Source: Brasilonema angustatum HA4187-MV1 | GTDB taxonomy: Bacteria; Cyanobacteriota; Cyanobacteriia; Cyanobacteriales; Nostocaceae | NCBI GenBank assembly: GCA_019359695.1 | Contig: JAHHGV010000035.1 | Span: 1 to 64,000 of the forward strand | Reading direction: 5' to 3' | Length of the DNA stretch: 64,000 nucleotides | In this document: in pieces, positions 56,690-64,000 of the stretch | How the letters are laid out: each line of letters begins with the position of its first letter | Numbering within the stretch: the first letter of the stretch is position 1 | Translations under genes and position numbers: made by a program | Notes under the pieces: model-generated | Seen by the model: only the letters and a program-made list of their open reading frames with translations | Databases searched by the model: none | What the model was told of the DNA's origin: nothing

Positions 56690-59191
56690 CTAATCCCGCC
56701 TGACACCATTGACAACTGGCTTAACTTCAGAAGGATCAGAAAATGGATCGGTACCACCACTCCAATTGAAATCACTAATCCTGAAACTTATACCACCTAA
56801 TTCTTGCACTGGATTGTAACGCAAGGTAATTCCAAAAGTGCGGCGACTATATTCTACGATGTAGTCGGTGCTGGTACGTGCCCCAGTGTCCAAGTTGATT
56901 GTTGTTTGAAAGCCAACCCGAAATGGCCCGTAAATTTGCTGTACAATTTCACCACTAAATACTCTGTTATCAACAGAACGGTCAAATTTGAAAGGCGATA
57001 AGCCACTATTTAGACCTTGGGAGTAACTAACTCTAAAGGCGGTATAATCAAATAAGGGTCGAGAGAAATGACCAAACTGCCCTTCTAGACCAACCGTACC
57101 AGTAAAGGTGTTTTGAGTATCACCACTGCTGTAATAACTCGTAGTACCAGTCAGCCCAGCAAAAGTTTGAACAAAAGGAACTACTGGGTTTGGTGTATAT
57201 CGTAATCCCTCAGTGGGTGTCGGTGGTAACCCTTTTCCCCGCCAGAGTAAAAAGCCTTTATTGAGAGCTGCACTCGCTTGTAGACGACTCAGTGAAATGC
57301 GATCATTATCTCGCTTAGGTTTGAGCAAGTCTTGGCGGTCTGTTTCAGCATCAATATATTGAGCACTACCTTGATAGCTCAAAGTGACACCGGTGTTGCC
57401 TAAAGGAATCACAGGAGAAGTAAGAATACCGCCAATGCTACTCTGGACAGTTTGAAAGCCGAGGCTACCATTGTAAAAGCGATCGCGGTAACTATATTCA
57501 AATGTAGCCTTGTAGGGATTTTGATCACCTAATAACTGGCGTAGCTGCAAATTCGCCCGCAGGTTATTTTGTATATCGCCTAAGTCAAGACTCGTCAACA
57601 ATGCAGAACCCGTTACATCCGTTCGTGGACCCAAAGTAGACCTCAATCTTGACTTGAAGCCAAACAGCGATACAAAATTACCAATGTTACCAGTGACTGC
57701 TTTTTGAGCGAAAAATTCCGGTGCAATGCTAAAGCTCGTCCCTTCTGTATTGATGAGTTGGAAGCTACGCTCAACAAATAAGCCCCCTCGTTGATCTCCA
57801 TCAAAGCCAACAGATGCGATCGCAGGGGTAACATCTCGCTTGTTACGGTCAATCACCTGCTCATCCTTGGGAATGGGTAAAGACGTTCGTTGATCCAAAA
57901 CTAAACGTTGTCCTTGTGTCTTAATCCGGTCTCGTAAAGGTGTCTCGCGCGTCAGAGTCACTTTGTCTGCCCTGATGACTAACTCTGGAGGTGAAAAAGG
58001 ATCGTTGGTCAGGCGGACATCCCTCGCTTGCCAACCTCGGGGATTAAAATCAACTCGTCCAGCTTCAAAACGTACTCGTCTGACTTGACCGCCTTGTTTT
58101 GGCGCAGCTAGGTTATTCGCACCCCTTCCACCACCTACGTTAATGTTGAGTCCACCAGGACTGCTTGCTTGCAAAGGTTGATTTTCTATAATGCGATCGC
58201 TCAGAGGACGCGCTGGTGTTCCTCCCGCTGTGATGTCCGTGGGTAGGAAAGATAAATCTTGCCCTGCTGTTGGTAGGAAAATATCACCTCTGCCGTTTGT
58301 CAGTTCTCCATTATCTTGGACAAGATTATAAGTAAAGCGTTCACCGCGTAAAACTTGACCGCCCCGTGTTAAAGCAACGTTTCCTTCTCCAACTGCAATC
58401 AAATTGTTCAAACTCACTTGCAGGCGATCAGCATCTACAACTGCTCCATCAAACCGCACTACCACATTACCTTCAGCCGTGACAATCCGCCGCTGCTCGT
58501 CATACTCCTGTCTATCAGAAGTAATTTCCACAATTCTTCCTCCGGCTGTCGGCGTGCTGGATGGTGGAGTTGTGCCAGATGGTTGATTTTTTTGACTGGT
58601 TGTGCTGTTCTGTTGTCCTGTTGGTGCTGACTGAGTTGGGGAATTTGGGGTAGGAGTCGATGGCTCAGTTGTTTGGTTGCGAGTCTTGAATTCGATGTGT
58701 ACTGGTTGTTCGTTTGGTGATTTTTCTGTTGAGGCGTCACCCTGAGTTGGTGTTTGGGCTGTCTTGATAACGCGTCGCGACACCTTTTGAGATAAGTTCT
58801 TCAGCTTGGTGAGTGTTTCAGCTACTGGTTCTCCAGCAAAAAATGTTTTAGTTGCTGGATTTGTACTGTCACCATTGGATGGGTAAGAGGTTTCGGGCTG
58901 CTGTAGCGGATAACCAACTGAAACCTCACTCAATGAAGCTGCACTTTTAGAAGCGGTAATGGGAGAAAATTCAGGTGGTAAACTTTCCGGCTCACTTGGT
59001 GCTGCTAAAGTTTTCCCACTATAAATTGATGGCTTTTGGGCAGCAGTTTGCAGTGGAGTCGTTTCTTGTTGTCTTAGTGATTTCTCTTTTTGTAGTGCTT
59101 TTGCGTCAGTCGTTAAGACTGAGATGGGATTTGCAGATTGTGAAGATTCAAAAATAGGAGACGGTTCGGGCGGCGGAACTGGATGAGGCAT
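56690..59191 (-). CDS. LptD/OstA-like outer-membrane protein (DUF3769)
   Basis: 833 residues. A long Pro/Ser/Thr-rich N-terminal region (1-220) is followed by an OstA/LptA-type beta-jellyroll (VEITSDRQEYDEQRRIVTAE; EGNVVVRFDGAVVDADRLQV). The C-terminal domain of about 400 residues is barrel-like (SLGFQTVQSSIGGILTSPVI; GVTLSYQGSAQYIDAETDR; YIVEYSRRTFGITLRYNPVQ). This is the cyanobacterial counterpart of LptD and inserts lipopolysaccharide in the outer membrane. It ends next to the higB remnant. Confidence 0.85.
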   Translation of the reverse strand: MPHPVPPPEPSPIFESSQSANPISVLTTDAKALQKEKSLRQQETTPLQTAAQKPSIYSGKTLAAPSEPESLPPEFSPITASKSAASLSEVSVGYPLQQPETSYPSNGDSTNPATKTFFAGEPVAETLTKLKNLSQKVSRRVIKTAQTPTQGDASTEKSPNEQPVHIEFKTRNQTTEPSTPTPNSPTQSAPTGQQNSTTSQKNQPSGTTPPSSTPTAGGRIVEITSDRQEYDEQRRIVTAEGNVVVRFDGAVVDADRLQVSLNNLIAVGEGNVALTRGGQVLRGERFTYNLVQDNGELTNGRGDIFLPTAGQDLSFLPTDITAGGTPARPLSDRIIENQPLQASSPGGLNINVGGGRGANNLAAPKQGGQVRRVRFEAGRVDFNPRGWQARDVRLTNDPFSPPELVIRADKVTLTRETPLRDRIKTQGQRLVLDQRTSLPIPKDEQVIDRNKRDVTPAIASVGFDGDQRGGLFVERSFQLINTEGTSFSIAPEFFAQKAVTGNIGNFVSLFGFKSRLRSTLGPRTDVTGSALLTSLDLGDIQNNLRANLQLRQLLGDQNPYKATFEYSYRDRFYNGSLGFQTVQSSIGGILTSPVIPLGNTGVTLSYQGSAQYIDAETDRQDLLKPKRDNDRISLSRLQASAALNKGFLLWRGKGLPPTPTEGLRYTPNPVVPFVQTFAGLTGTTSYYSSGDTQNTFTGTVGLEGQFGHFSRPLFDYTAFRVSYSQGLNSGLSPFKFDRSVDNRVFSGEIVQQIYGPFRVGFQTTINLDTGARTSTDYIVEYSRRTFGITLRYNPVQELGGISFRISDFNWSGGTDPFSDPSEVKPVVNGVRRD

Positions 59192-59456
59192 ACTCTAGCA
59201 CCGAATCAAGCTAACAAACAGCCAATAAGTAGCTGGAAGGACATTACAAATTGTGCCTTCCAGCTGTTGCCTTTGATCTAGATTAAGATTTTGGCAAGCC
59301 GCCCCGGAGGAGGACACGCGCTCTTTGTGTAAGCGTAAGCTCACAGGAGGTATTCCTATGCAGGCGACGGGCGAAAGGTTTCCCAATTTGAGCTAAGTGT
59401 CCTTTGGCGTATAATGTCGTCCGCCTTCCGGTAGTCGAAGAAGATTTGTCGCGTTT

Positions 59457-59573
59457 TTACTCAAGATCCTGACGACCAGGGTTACGAGCAGGGTCACTTG
59501 ACAAAAATCCAAAGACGAACAGAGAGACAAAAAAGCCAACAACTATATAAACAATGATTTTTAAAGTCAGCAT
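59457..59573 (-). CDS. psbI: Photosystem II reaction-centre protein PsbI
   Basis: 38 residues: [20 protein letters not shown] then [18 protein letters not shown]. Canonical length and sequence; one transmembrane helix next to D1. GGAGATAT precedes the ATG. It is a single gene upstream of the DUF3769 gene. Confidence 0.97.
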   Translation of the reverse strand: MLTLKIIVYIVVGFFVSLFVFGFLSSDPARNPGRQDLE

Positions 59574-60419
59574 TAGAGATATCTCCTTCGGATATGAGAA
59601 GCTTTCAGTGTCTGCAACGCAGAAAAGATAGCTTCTTTATCTTACCCAAATATTGTTCTCTTTTTGGATAACACTGATAGTAGATGTCCAAACAGTTGCT
59701 TTCTACCGAGTGAGTAAAAAGTCTTTTACTTTGTTTGCAAAGAAACTTAACAAAGAATTTTACCCGGCAACTAGTGTCCTAGTTTAGGGTTACCTGAGTT
59801 TCGGTCTCCTTGATTTTAAGCGTTGAGATCGTTAATGTCTCTAGTTAGGGTTAGACGTTTACTTGAGACAGATGTTTCCTGGCAACAGACGAAATATATT
59901 CTTGATTTTTAGTGTTAGGAGTGCAAGCGCCTCCGGCGAGCGCTATGAGCGCACTTGGGGCAAGGGTTTTAACGAAAGACAGCCCTAGTACCGTGCTCGT
60001 CCCAAGGGGACACGCGCAAGGGACGCGGAATTTGCACAATGAGAAATGGACTGCGTTCCGCTGCGCTAACAAAATTCCAAATATAATAGACCTCTTGCAA
60101 AAGTCAGGGAGGTACAAAGTTAGCCATTGAGTAACAGGCTATTGCCGGAGGCGCTTGCACTCCTAACGCCAAGTTTATTAATAATCTTTTCTTATAGACT
60201 CTTGGAATGAATGCGAAGTTCATAATTATACAAACCTGCTATTCGGTTAAACCTTAAACTAAATCTTTTCTTACGGTTTCGATAACGGTCTGATAAAATT
60301 TTAAATATTTTTAATTTTCGATTTAATTAAAACCAGCAAACGGTTACAACTGTAAGGCCTAATGAATCAGATCAAATAGCACTAGAACTGATGATTAAGC
60401 ACGATTACAGTCAATCTTC
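59574..60419. other. 846-bp gap with an inverted-repeat element
   Basis: No gene is seen. The psbI promoter must lie near 59600-59750. The element at 59914-60167 occupies the middle. The tail is AT-rich. Confidence 0.45.
59914..60167. repeat. 254-bp element with perfect 24-bp inverted ends
   Basis: GTTAGGAGTGCAAGCGCCTC plus CGGC (59914-59937) is exactly inverted at 60144-60167. The interior includes CCAAGGGGACACGC, also found near 11738. No transposase and no clear target duplication. Confidence 0.85.
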
Positions 60420-61742
60420 TCAAGCTCGCAATCGTTTTCTCAGCCACCAAACCATAAAACCAACAATGATTCCAACTATCAGACTGGCACTTAAAGGATA
60501 GTTGCAAAAGAAGTTAACTTGCTTAAACCGAAAAATATCTTTACAATCTTTTGCTGTTTCTTTTACTAGAGATACGGTTGCTATACCAGCACCTACAACA
60601 GCTACAAGCTCTTGGAAGTTACGCTCTCGTTCAGATTTTTCGAGTTCTACACGACTGCGAGTAGCGTTAATTGTATCTTCTAAAAGTTGCAAGCCAAGCT
60701 GCATATTTTCGACATCTTTATTAATTTGTGGTAAATATTTTTTGTTGGCTAGGGTGCTAAATTTTTCTAAAAAATCTAGCTGATTATTTTGACCTGCTTT
60801 TTCTTTAATCAAAGCCAAGCGAAGTTGATAATTAGATAAATTAATTTCAATAATTTTTTTTTGAAAAGAGAGGTTGAGTAAGTCGATTGTATATTGCTGG
60901 AGAATGTTATCAATATTATTTAAAATCTGGCGAGAGTTGGTAATATTCTGCTTTTCTTGCCTAGAATTACTTTTATTGGTAATTTTTCTATTTTCTTCAA
61001 TCTGTTTATAATGATTGAGCAGAGAGTCTTTAACTAAACGACTTTGCCAATAAGCCCACGTAATCTTATTTCGATAACAAAATAACCCCATCCAATCTTT
61101 ATAAAATTCCGCAGCTTGTTCTGCGCTCTCTCGATTAGTATAAATAGCAATAATCACATGATTTTCGTGACTATTTAGAGCATTTGTTGCTTTTTTTAGG
61201 CTATCATTTGTATTTTCTGAACGCCATATTTCAAAAACTTTTCCGTCTAAAAAAGTACCTTGTTCTGGTTGCCAATAAGTATCTTTAAATAAAGCATAGT
61301 AGCAATCTTTGGCAATATCTTCAGGATTTTGAGACGAGTTTTCAGGTAGCCAACCAGAAAGTAACCAGGTTTTTCCAATTGTTACCAGTTCTTTATTTAA
61401 TTTTTGTTCGATTTCAGTTTTTAAGATTGCAAAAGACTTAGCTGGTTGAGTTTCAGTTTGATTATTAATAGAACAATCAAGCTGTAAGCCATAAGTGTCA
61501 TTTAATCTAACAGCATAATAGTATCCTTCTAAAGTTTTATTCTGAGAAATAAAGTTAATTTGAGTAGGATGGGTAATCTCTAAATACTCAGTTTCAATGT
61601 CATGATCGTGGAATTGAGTGTCAGAGGGTAATTGAGCTAAAAAAGCTGCTTGGTTTTTTTGTGTTTCTGCATCAGTTGTGTTTAAAGAACTTTTTAAACC
61701 ATATAAAAACAAATCGAGTGTAGGATAGATTAAATCGCTCAT
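60420..61742 (-). CDS. Unknown protein with coiled coil and C-terminal membrane anchor
   Basis: 440 residues. The N-terminal half (SDLIYPTLDLFLYGLKSSLN ... GKTWLLSGWLPENSSQNPED) is of unrecognised fold. It is followed by long helical, probably coiled-coil stretches (about 240-370) and, near the C-terminus, a weakly hydrophobic segment (LVAVVGAGIATVSLV) and a clear helix (LSASLIVGIIVGFMVWWL) ending in basic residues. It lies 13 bp after the gene at 61756-62226 and is divergent from the caspase-STAND gene, so it probably belongs to the same conflict-type system. Confidence 0.65.
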   Translation of the reverse strand: MSDLIYPTLDLFLYGLKSSLNTTDAETQKNQAAFLAQLPSDTQFHDHDIETEYLEITHPTQINFISQNKTLEGYYYAVRLNDTYGLQLDCSINNQTETQPAKSFAILKTEIEQKLNKELVTIGKTWLLSGWLPENSSQNPEDIAKDCYYALFKDTYWQPEQGTFLDGKVFEIWRSENTNDSLKKATNALNSHENHVIIAIYTNRESAEQAAEFYKDWMGLFCYRNKITWAYWQSRLVKDSLLNHYKQIEENRKITNKSNSRQEKQNITNSRQILNNIDNILQQYTIDLLNLSFQKKIIEINLSNYQLRLALIKEKAGQNNQLDFLEKFSTLANKKYLPQINKDVENMQLGLQLLEDTINATRSRVELEKSERERNFQELVAVVGAGIATVSLVKETAKDCKDIFRFKQVNFFCNYPLSASLIVGIIVGFMVWWLRKRLRA

Positions 61743-61755
61743 TATAATGGAAAAA

Positions 61756-62226
61756 CTAATTTGATGGATTGGATTGAGATAAAAGTTGCTTCCATTTTTC
61801 TAAAAATGTGGCTTGTTTAACTGTTTCTTCTGGTTTTTCAGAATTACCAACAATGATTACAACATTATTTAGTTGGCTTTCGTAGCCTGTAGCTTCAGAT
61901 TTTGGTTTAAAGCCTTTAGCTATTGGAGCCTTGTCATGAGAAATGAGTTTACTAATTTCAGCTTCAGTAGGAAGTAAATCATCAGGAATTTCTTCTACAT
62001 TATCTAAATGAGATTTATAAAATTGATAAGACTGATTTAAGTCAGGATTAGAACTTATTATTTCTAATAAACGTCCTTTAGTATAGTTTTCCCAAGCTTT
62101 GGGCTGGGTTTCTAATTGCTTTGCAACTTCCTTGAAATTTTGTTTTTCTTGTTCTCTAAGGGCAGTTTTTAAATCTTGAAATGCCAAAAGAAAAGCGATG
62201 ACAGTATTGTCAGCTTTGATATTCAT
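61756..62226 (-). CDS. Unknown small protein, first gene of the pair upstream of the caspase-STAND gene
   Basis: 156 residues, helical and charged (AFLLAFQDLKTALREQEKQN; QLETQPKAWENYTKGRLLEI), with a short hydrophobic strand (LNNVVIIVGNS). No signal or membrane helix. Family not recognised. It forms an operon with the 440-residue protein. Confidence 0.6.
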   Translation of the reverse strand: MNIKADNTVIAFLLAFQDLKTALREQEKQNFKEVAKQLETQPKAWENYTKGRLLEIISSNPDLNQSYQFYKSHLDNVEEIPDDLLPTEAEISKLISHDKAPIAKGFKPKSEATGYESQLNNVVIIVGNSEKPEETVKQATFLEKWKQLLSQSNPSN

Positions 62227-62788
62227 AGATTTTTATACTAAACTCACTACTAATATTATAAACATAAGTTAAGTGAGATGATTACAGTAGATATTTGATA
62301 TTCAGTTTTAATTTTTTTAATTAAATGTGTTTTTTTATACTTTCCCCAGCGTAAATTAATATAGTCGGACTTACGCACTGTACAAAAAGACTGGATTATG
62401 CGTAACGTGCGCGAGCGCGTGAAAACATTGTCTGTATTTGCGGATCAATTCTACTGCAGCGGCAAAATGCTTGATTCTATCTACAATGCACGTTCATTTT
62501 CCGCAGTGTGCATAAGTTGATTTTACTTACACCTAAATAAGAAGTAAAAGAAAGGCTTATGTCCTCGCTAGTTCAAAACCCCGACTTTATCGAGGTGATT
62601 TATGTCTACTATGGTGATATTTACACAATAAAATTTTTGTAAATGTAGAAAATATATATAATTTATTGCACTAATGTCTAGTAATTTTTCGTAAGAACTA
62701 AATAATGCTGTGAATTAGGTATTAAAGCTGTGGGCTGATTTTGCCTACAGTTCAACGAAAAGTTTTAATTATTAGTCAGGTAATAAAA
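62227..62788. other. 562-bp divergent promoter region
   Basis: AT-rich and without a gene. It contains GGACTTACGCACTGTAC (about 62368) and the sequence 62508-62530 that is inverted at 52468-52490, hinting at an old mobile element. Confidence 0.45.
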
Positions 62789-64000
62789 ATGGCATCAGAA
62801 TGGGCTGCTCAAATTATTGGAATTAATTATTACCCAGAGTACACTACTTTAAAGCCGCTAACAGCAGCGGCAGAGGATGCTGAGAAAATTGCCGAACAAT
62901 TAGAACAATACGGTTATAGACCTTTTCGCACTCAGTGTTTACCTAGAACTTTAAACCCCAAGGGAGAAAGTAAAATTGATCGCCAAGGCGCAGTAAAAGT
63001 GCAAGAATTACAAGAAGCGATCGCTAATCTTTTCAATCCTCCTCCTCCTAACCCCATCCCAGAAACAGCGTTATTCTTCTTTTCAGGACATGGCTGGTAC
63101 AACACTGTGGCGGGTAAGAAAGAAGTATTTTTAGCTACCAGTGATGTCCTACCTGATGCAGAATATGGTATATCCTTAAGTTGGTTGGGAGAGCAGTTGC
63201 AAATAAGTCTGGCTAAACGAGTCGTTGTTTGGCTAGATTGCTGCTATAGCGGTGAGTTGCTGAAATATAAACCCACAGATAAAGACTACTGTTTCATTAC
63301 TGCAACCCGTTCCTACGAAACTGGAGTCGAAATTCCCCATACGCAGGGGTTGTTGACGGAAACGTTACTTGCAGGATTGAATCCCGAAAATGACGCAGAT
63401 GGGATCATCAATAGCCACAAATTGGCAGATTTGATTATCAGCCGAATGTCGAATACAGTCCAGTGTCCGTTAATTGCCAATTCCCCACGAGCAATTCTGC
63501 TGACAACTAAGTTTTCTCAAAAAAGCTTTCAGGATAAGTGTCCCTATCGTTCCCTGTCATATTTTACCGAAACAAAGGAAGATGCTGAGGTTTTTTATGG
63601 GCGGAGTGCGCTAACTCAGGAGTTGATTCAACAGGTAACAGAGAAGCATCGCCTAATTGCCGTATTAGGAGCTTCCGGTAGTGGAAAATCATCTATGTTA
63701 CGGGCTGGGTTACTCTACCAGCTGAAGCTAGGACAAGAGATTCCAGGGAGCGATCGCTGGACTTATATTACTCCGTTTACGCCTAAAGAATCTCCTGTTA
63801 ACAGTTTACAGGAGGCTTTTGCACTCTCCTTGCCTAATCTTTCTCATCCAGGGACAACAGCAACCCCACCCCCAACCCCTCCCCGTTCACGGGGAGGGGA
63901 GCGTTTGCCTCAGCAAATGCGGGGTGGGGTTGGGACTGTATTGCAACGAAGTGAAAACCGCTCTATTGCCCATGTCATCGGCAAGGAGTTAAAAGCATTA
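62789..64000 (+). CDS. Caspase (C14)-STAND NTPase protein, 3' end beyond window
   Basis: 404 codons visible from the ATG at 62789 (MASEWAAQIIGINYYPEYTT). The caspase-like domain spans about 1-240, with histidine motif ALFFFSGHGWYN and cysteine motif VVVWLDCCYSGELLKY. The nSTAND1-type NTPase follows, with Walker A LIAVLGASGSGKSSMLRAGL at about 290 (YFTETKEDAEVFYGRSAL just before it). Residues about 355-385 (TPPPTPPRSRGGERLPQQMR) are encoded by a common dispersed repeat. Such proteins couple NTPase sensing to proteolysis; WD40 or TPR repeats probably follow beyond the window. Confidence 0.88.
   Translation, partial: MASEWAAQIIGINYYPEYTTLKPLTAAAEDAEKIAEQLEQYGYRPFRTQCLPRTLNPKGESKIDRQGAVKVQELQEAIANLFNPPPPNPIPETALFFFSGHGWYNTVAGKKEVFLATSDVLPDAEYGISLSWLGEQLQISLAKRVVVWLDCCYSGELLKYKPTDKDYCFITATRSYETGVEIPHTQGLLTETLLAGLNPENDADGIINSHKLADLIISRMSNTVQCPLIANSPRAILLTTKFSQKSFQDKCPYRSLSYFTETKEDAEVFYGRSALTQELIQQVTEKHRLIAVLGASGSGKSSMLRAGLLYQLKLGQEIPGSDRWTYITPFTPKESPVNSLQEAFALSLPNLSHPGTTATPPPTPPRSRGGERLPQQMRGGVGTVLQRSENRSIAHVIGKELKAL

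Overview
The window is chromosomal DNA of a cyanobacterium, most likely a filamentous, heterocyst-type genus. Evidence is the photosystem II genes psbH, psbN and psbI, a cmpABCD bicarbonate transporter, a SufR-regulated sufBCDS cluster, groES-groEL1, a ferredoxin-sulfite reductase, many GCGATCGC (HIP1-type) octamers, and abundant short tandem and dispersed repeats. No tRNA, rRNA or CRISPR array was seen.

Layout. 0.2-1.5 kb: an Rpn/DUF2887 nuclease gene and a RelE-type toxin-antitoxin pair. 1.8-4.8 kb: sulfite reductase with an unusual DNA-binding-like tail, and a small secreted barrel-like protein. 5.6-11 kb: cmpABCD. 11.1-15 kb: a small defence-like island bracketed by 78-bp direct repeats. 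It holds a QueC-like gene, an interrupted TGT-like gene, the N-terminal half of a CD-NTase-like gene and a CHAT protease gene, which matches a decayed type IV CBASS locus. 16-18.4 kb: groESL. 18.8-24.8 kb: sufS, sufD, sufC and sufB, divergent from sufR, with two SufR operators between them. 25-29 kb: a divergent CHAT protease / NACHT NTPase pair sharing an N-terminal motif, among repeats. 29-38.8 kb: housekeeping genes (YbjQ family, TPR protein, ABC ATPase, cysQ-like, pfkB-like, trpB2, rsmI, rpsU, pth, tatA).

38.9-43.6 kb: a visibly GC-richer block of redox and hydrolase genes with an AraC regulator. Several are broken, and the block separates tatA from psbH, which are normally neighbours. 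43.9-50 kb: psbH, psbN, a GH38 alpha-mannosidase and a large protein of unknown function. 50.4-56.7 kb: a membrane alpha/beta hydrolase, duplicated GNAT genes, a PPOX-fold protein, and a second DUF2887 gene between two decayed higBA remnants. 56.7-59.6 kb: an LptD-like DUF3769 protein and psbI. 60.4-64 kb: two unknown proteins divergent from a caspase-STAND NTPase that runs off the window.

Themes. First, three caspase-fold (CHAT/C14) proteases and a NACHT ATPase in 64 kb indicate heavy investment in NTPase- or nucleotide-triggered conflict systems. Second, the genome carries many small palindromic or dispersed repeats. Some have entered coding sequences in frame (sufD, the mannosidase, the 584-residue protein, the caspase-STAND gene), and others have broken genes (the TGT-like gene and an alpha/beta hydrolase). 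All functional names come from reading the translated sequence; no database search was possible.
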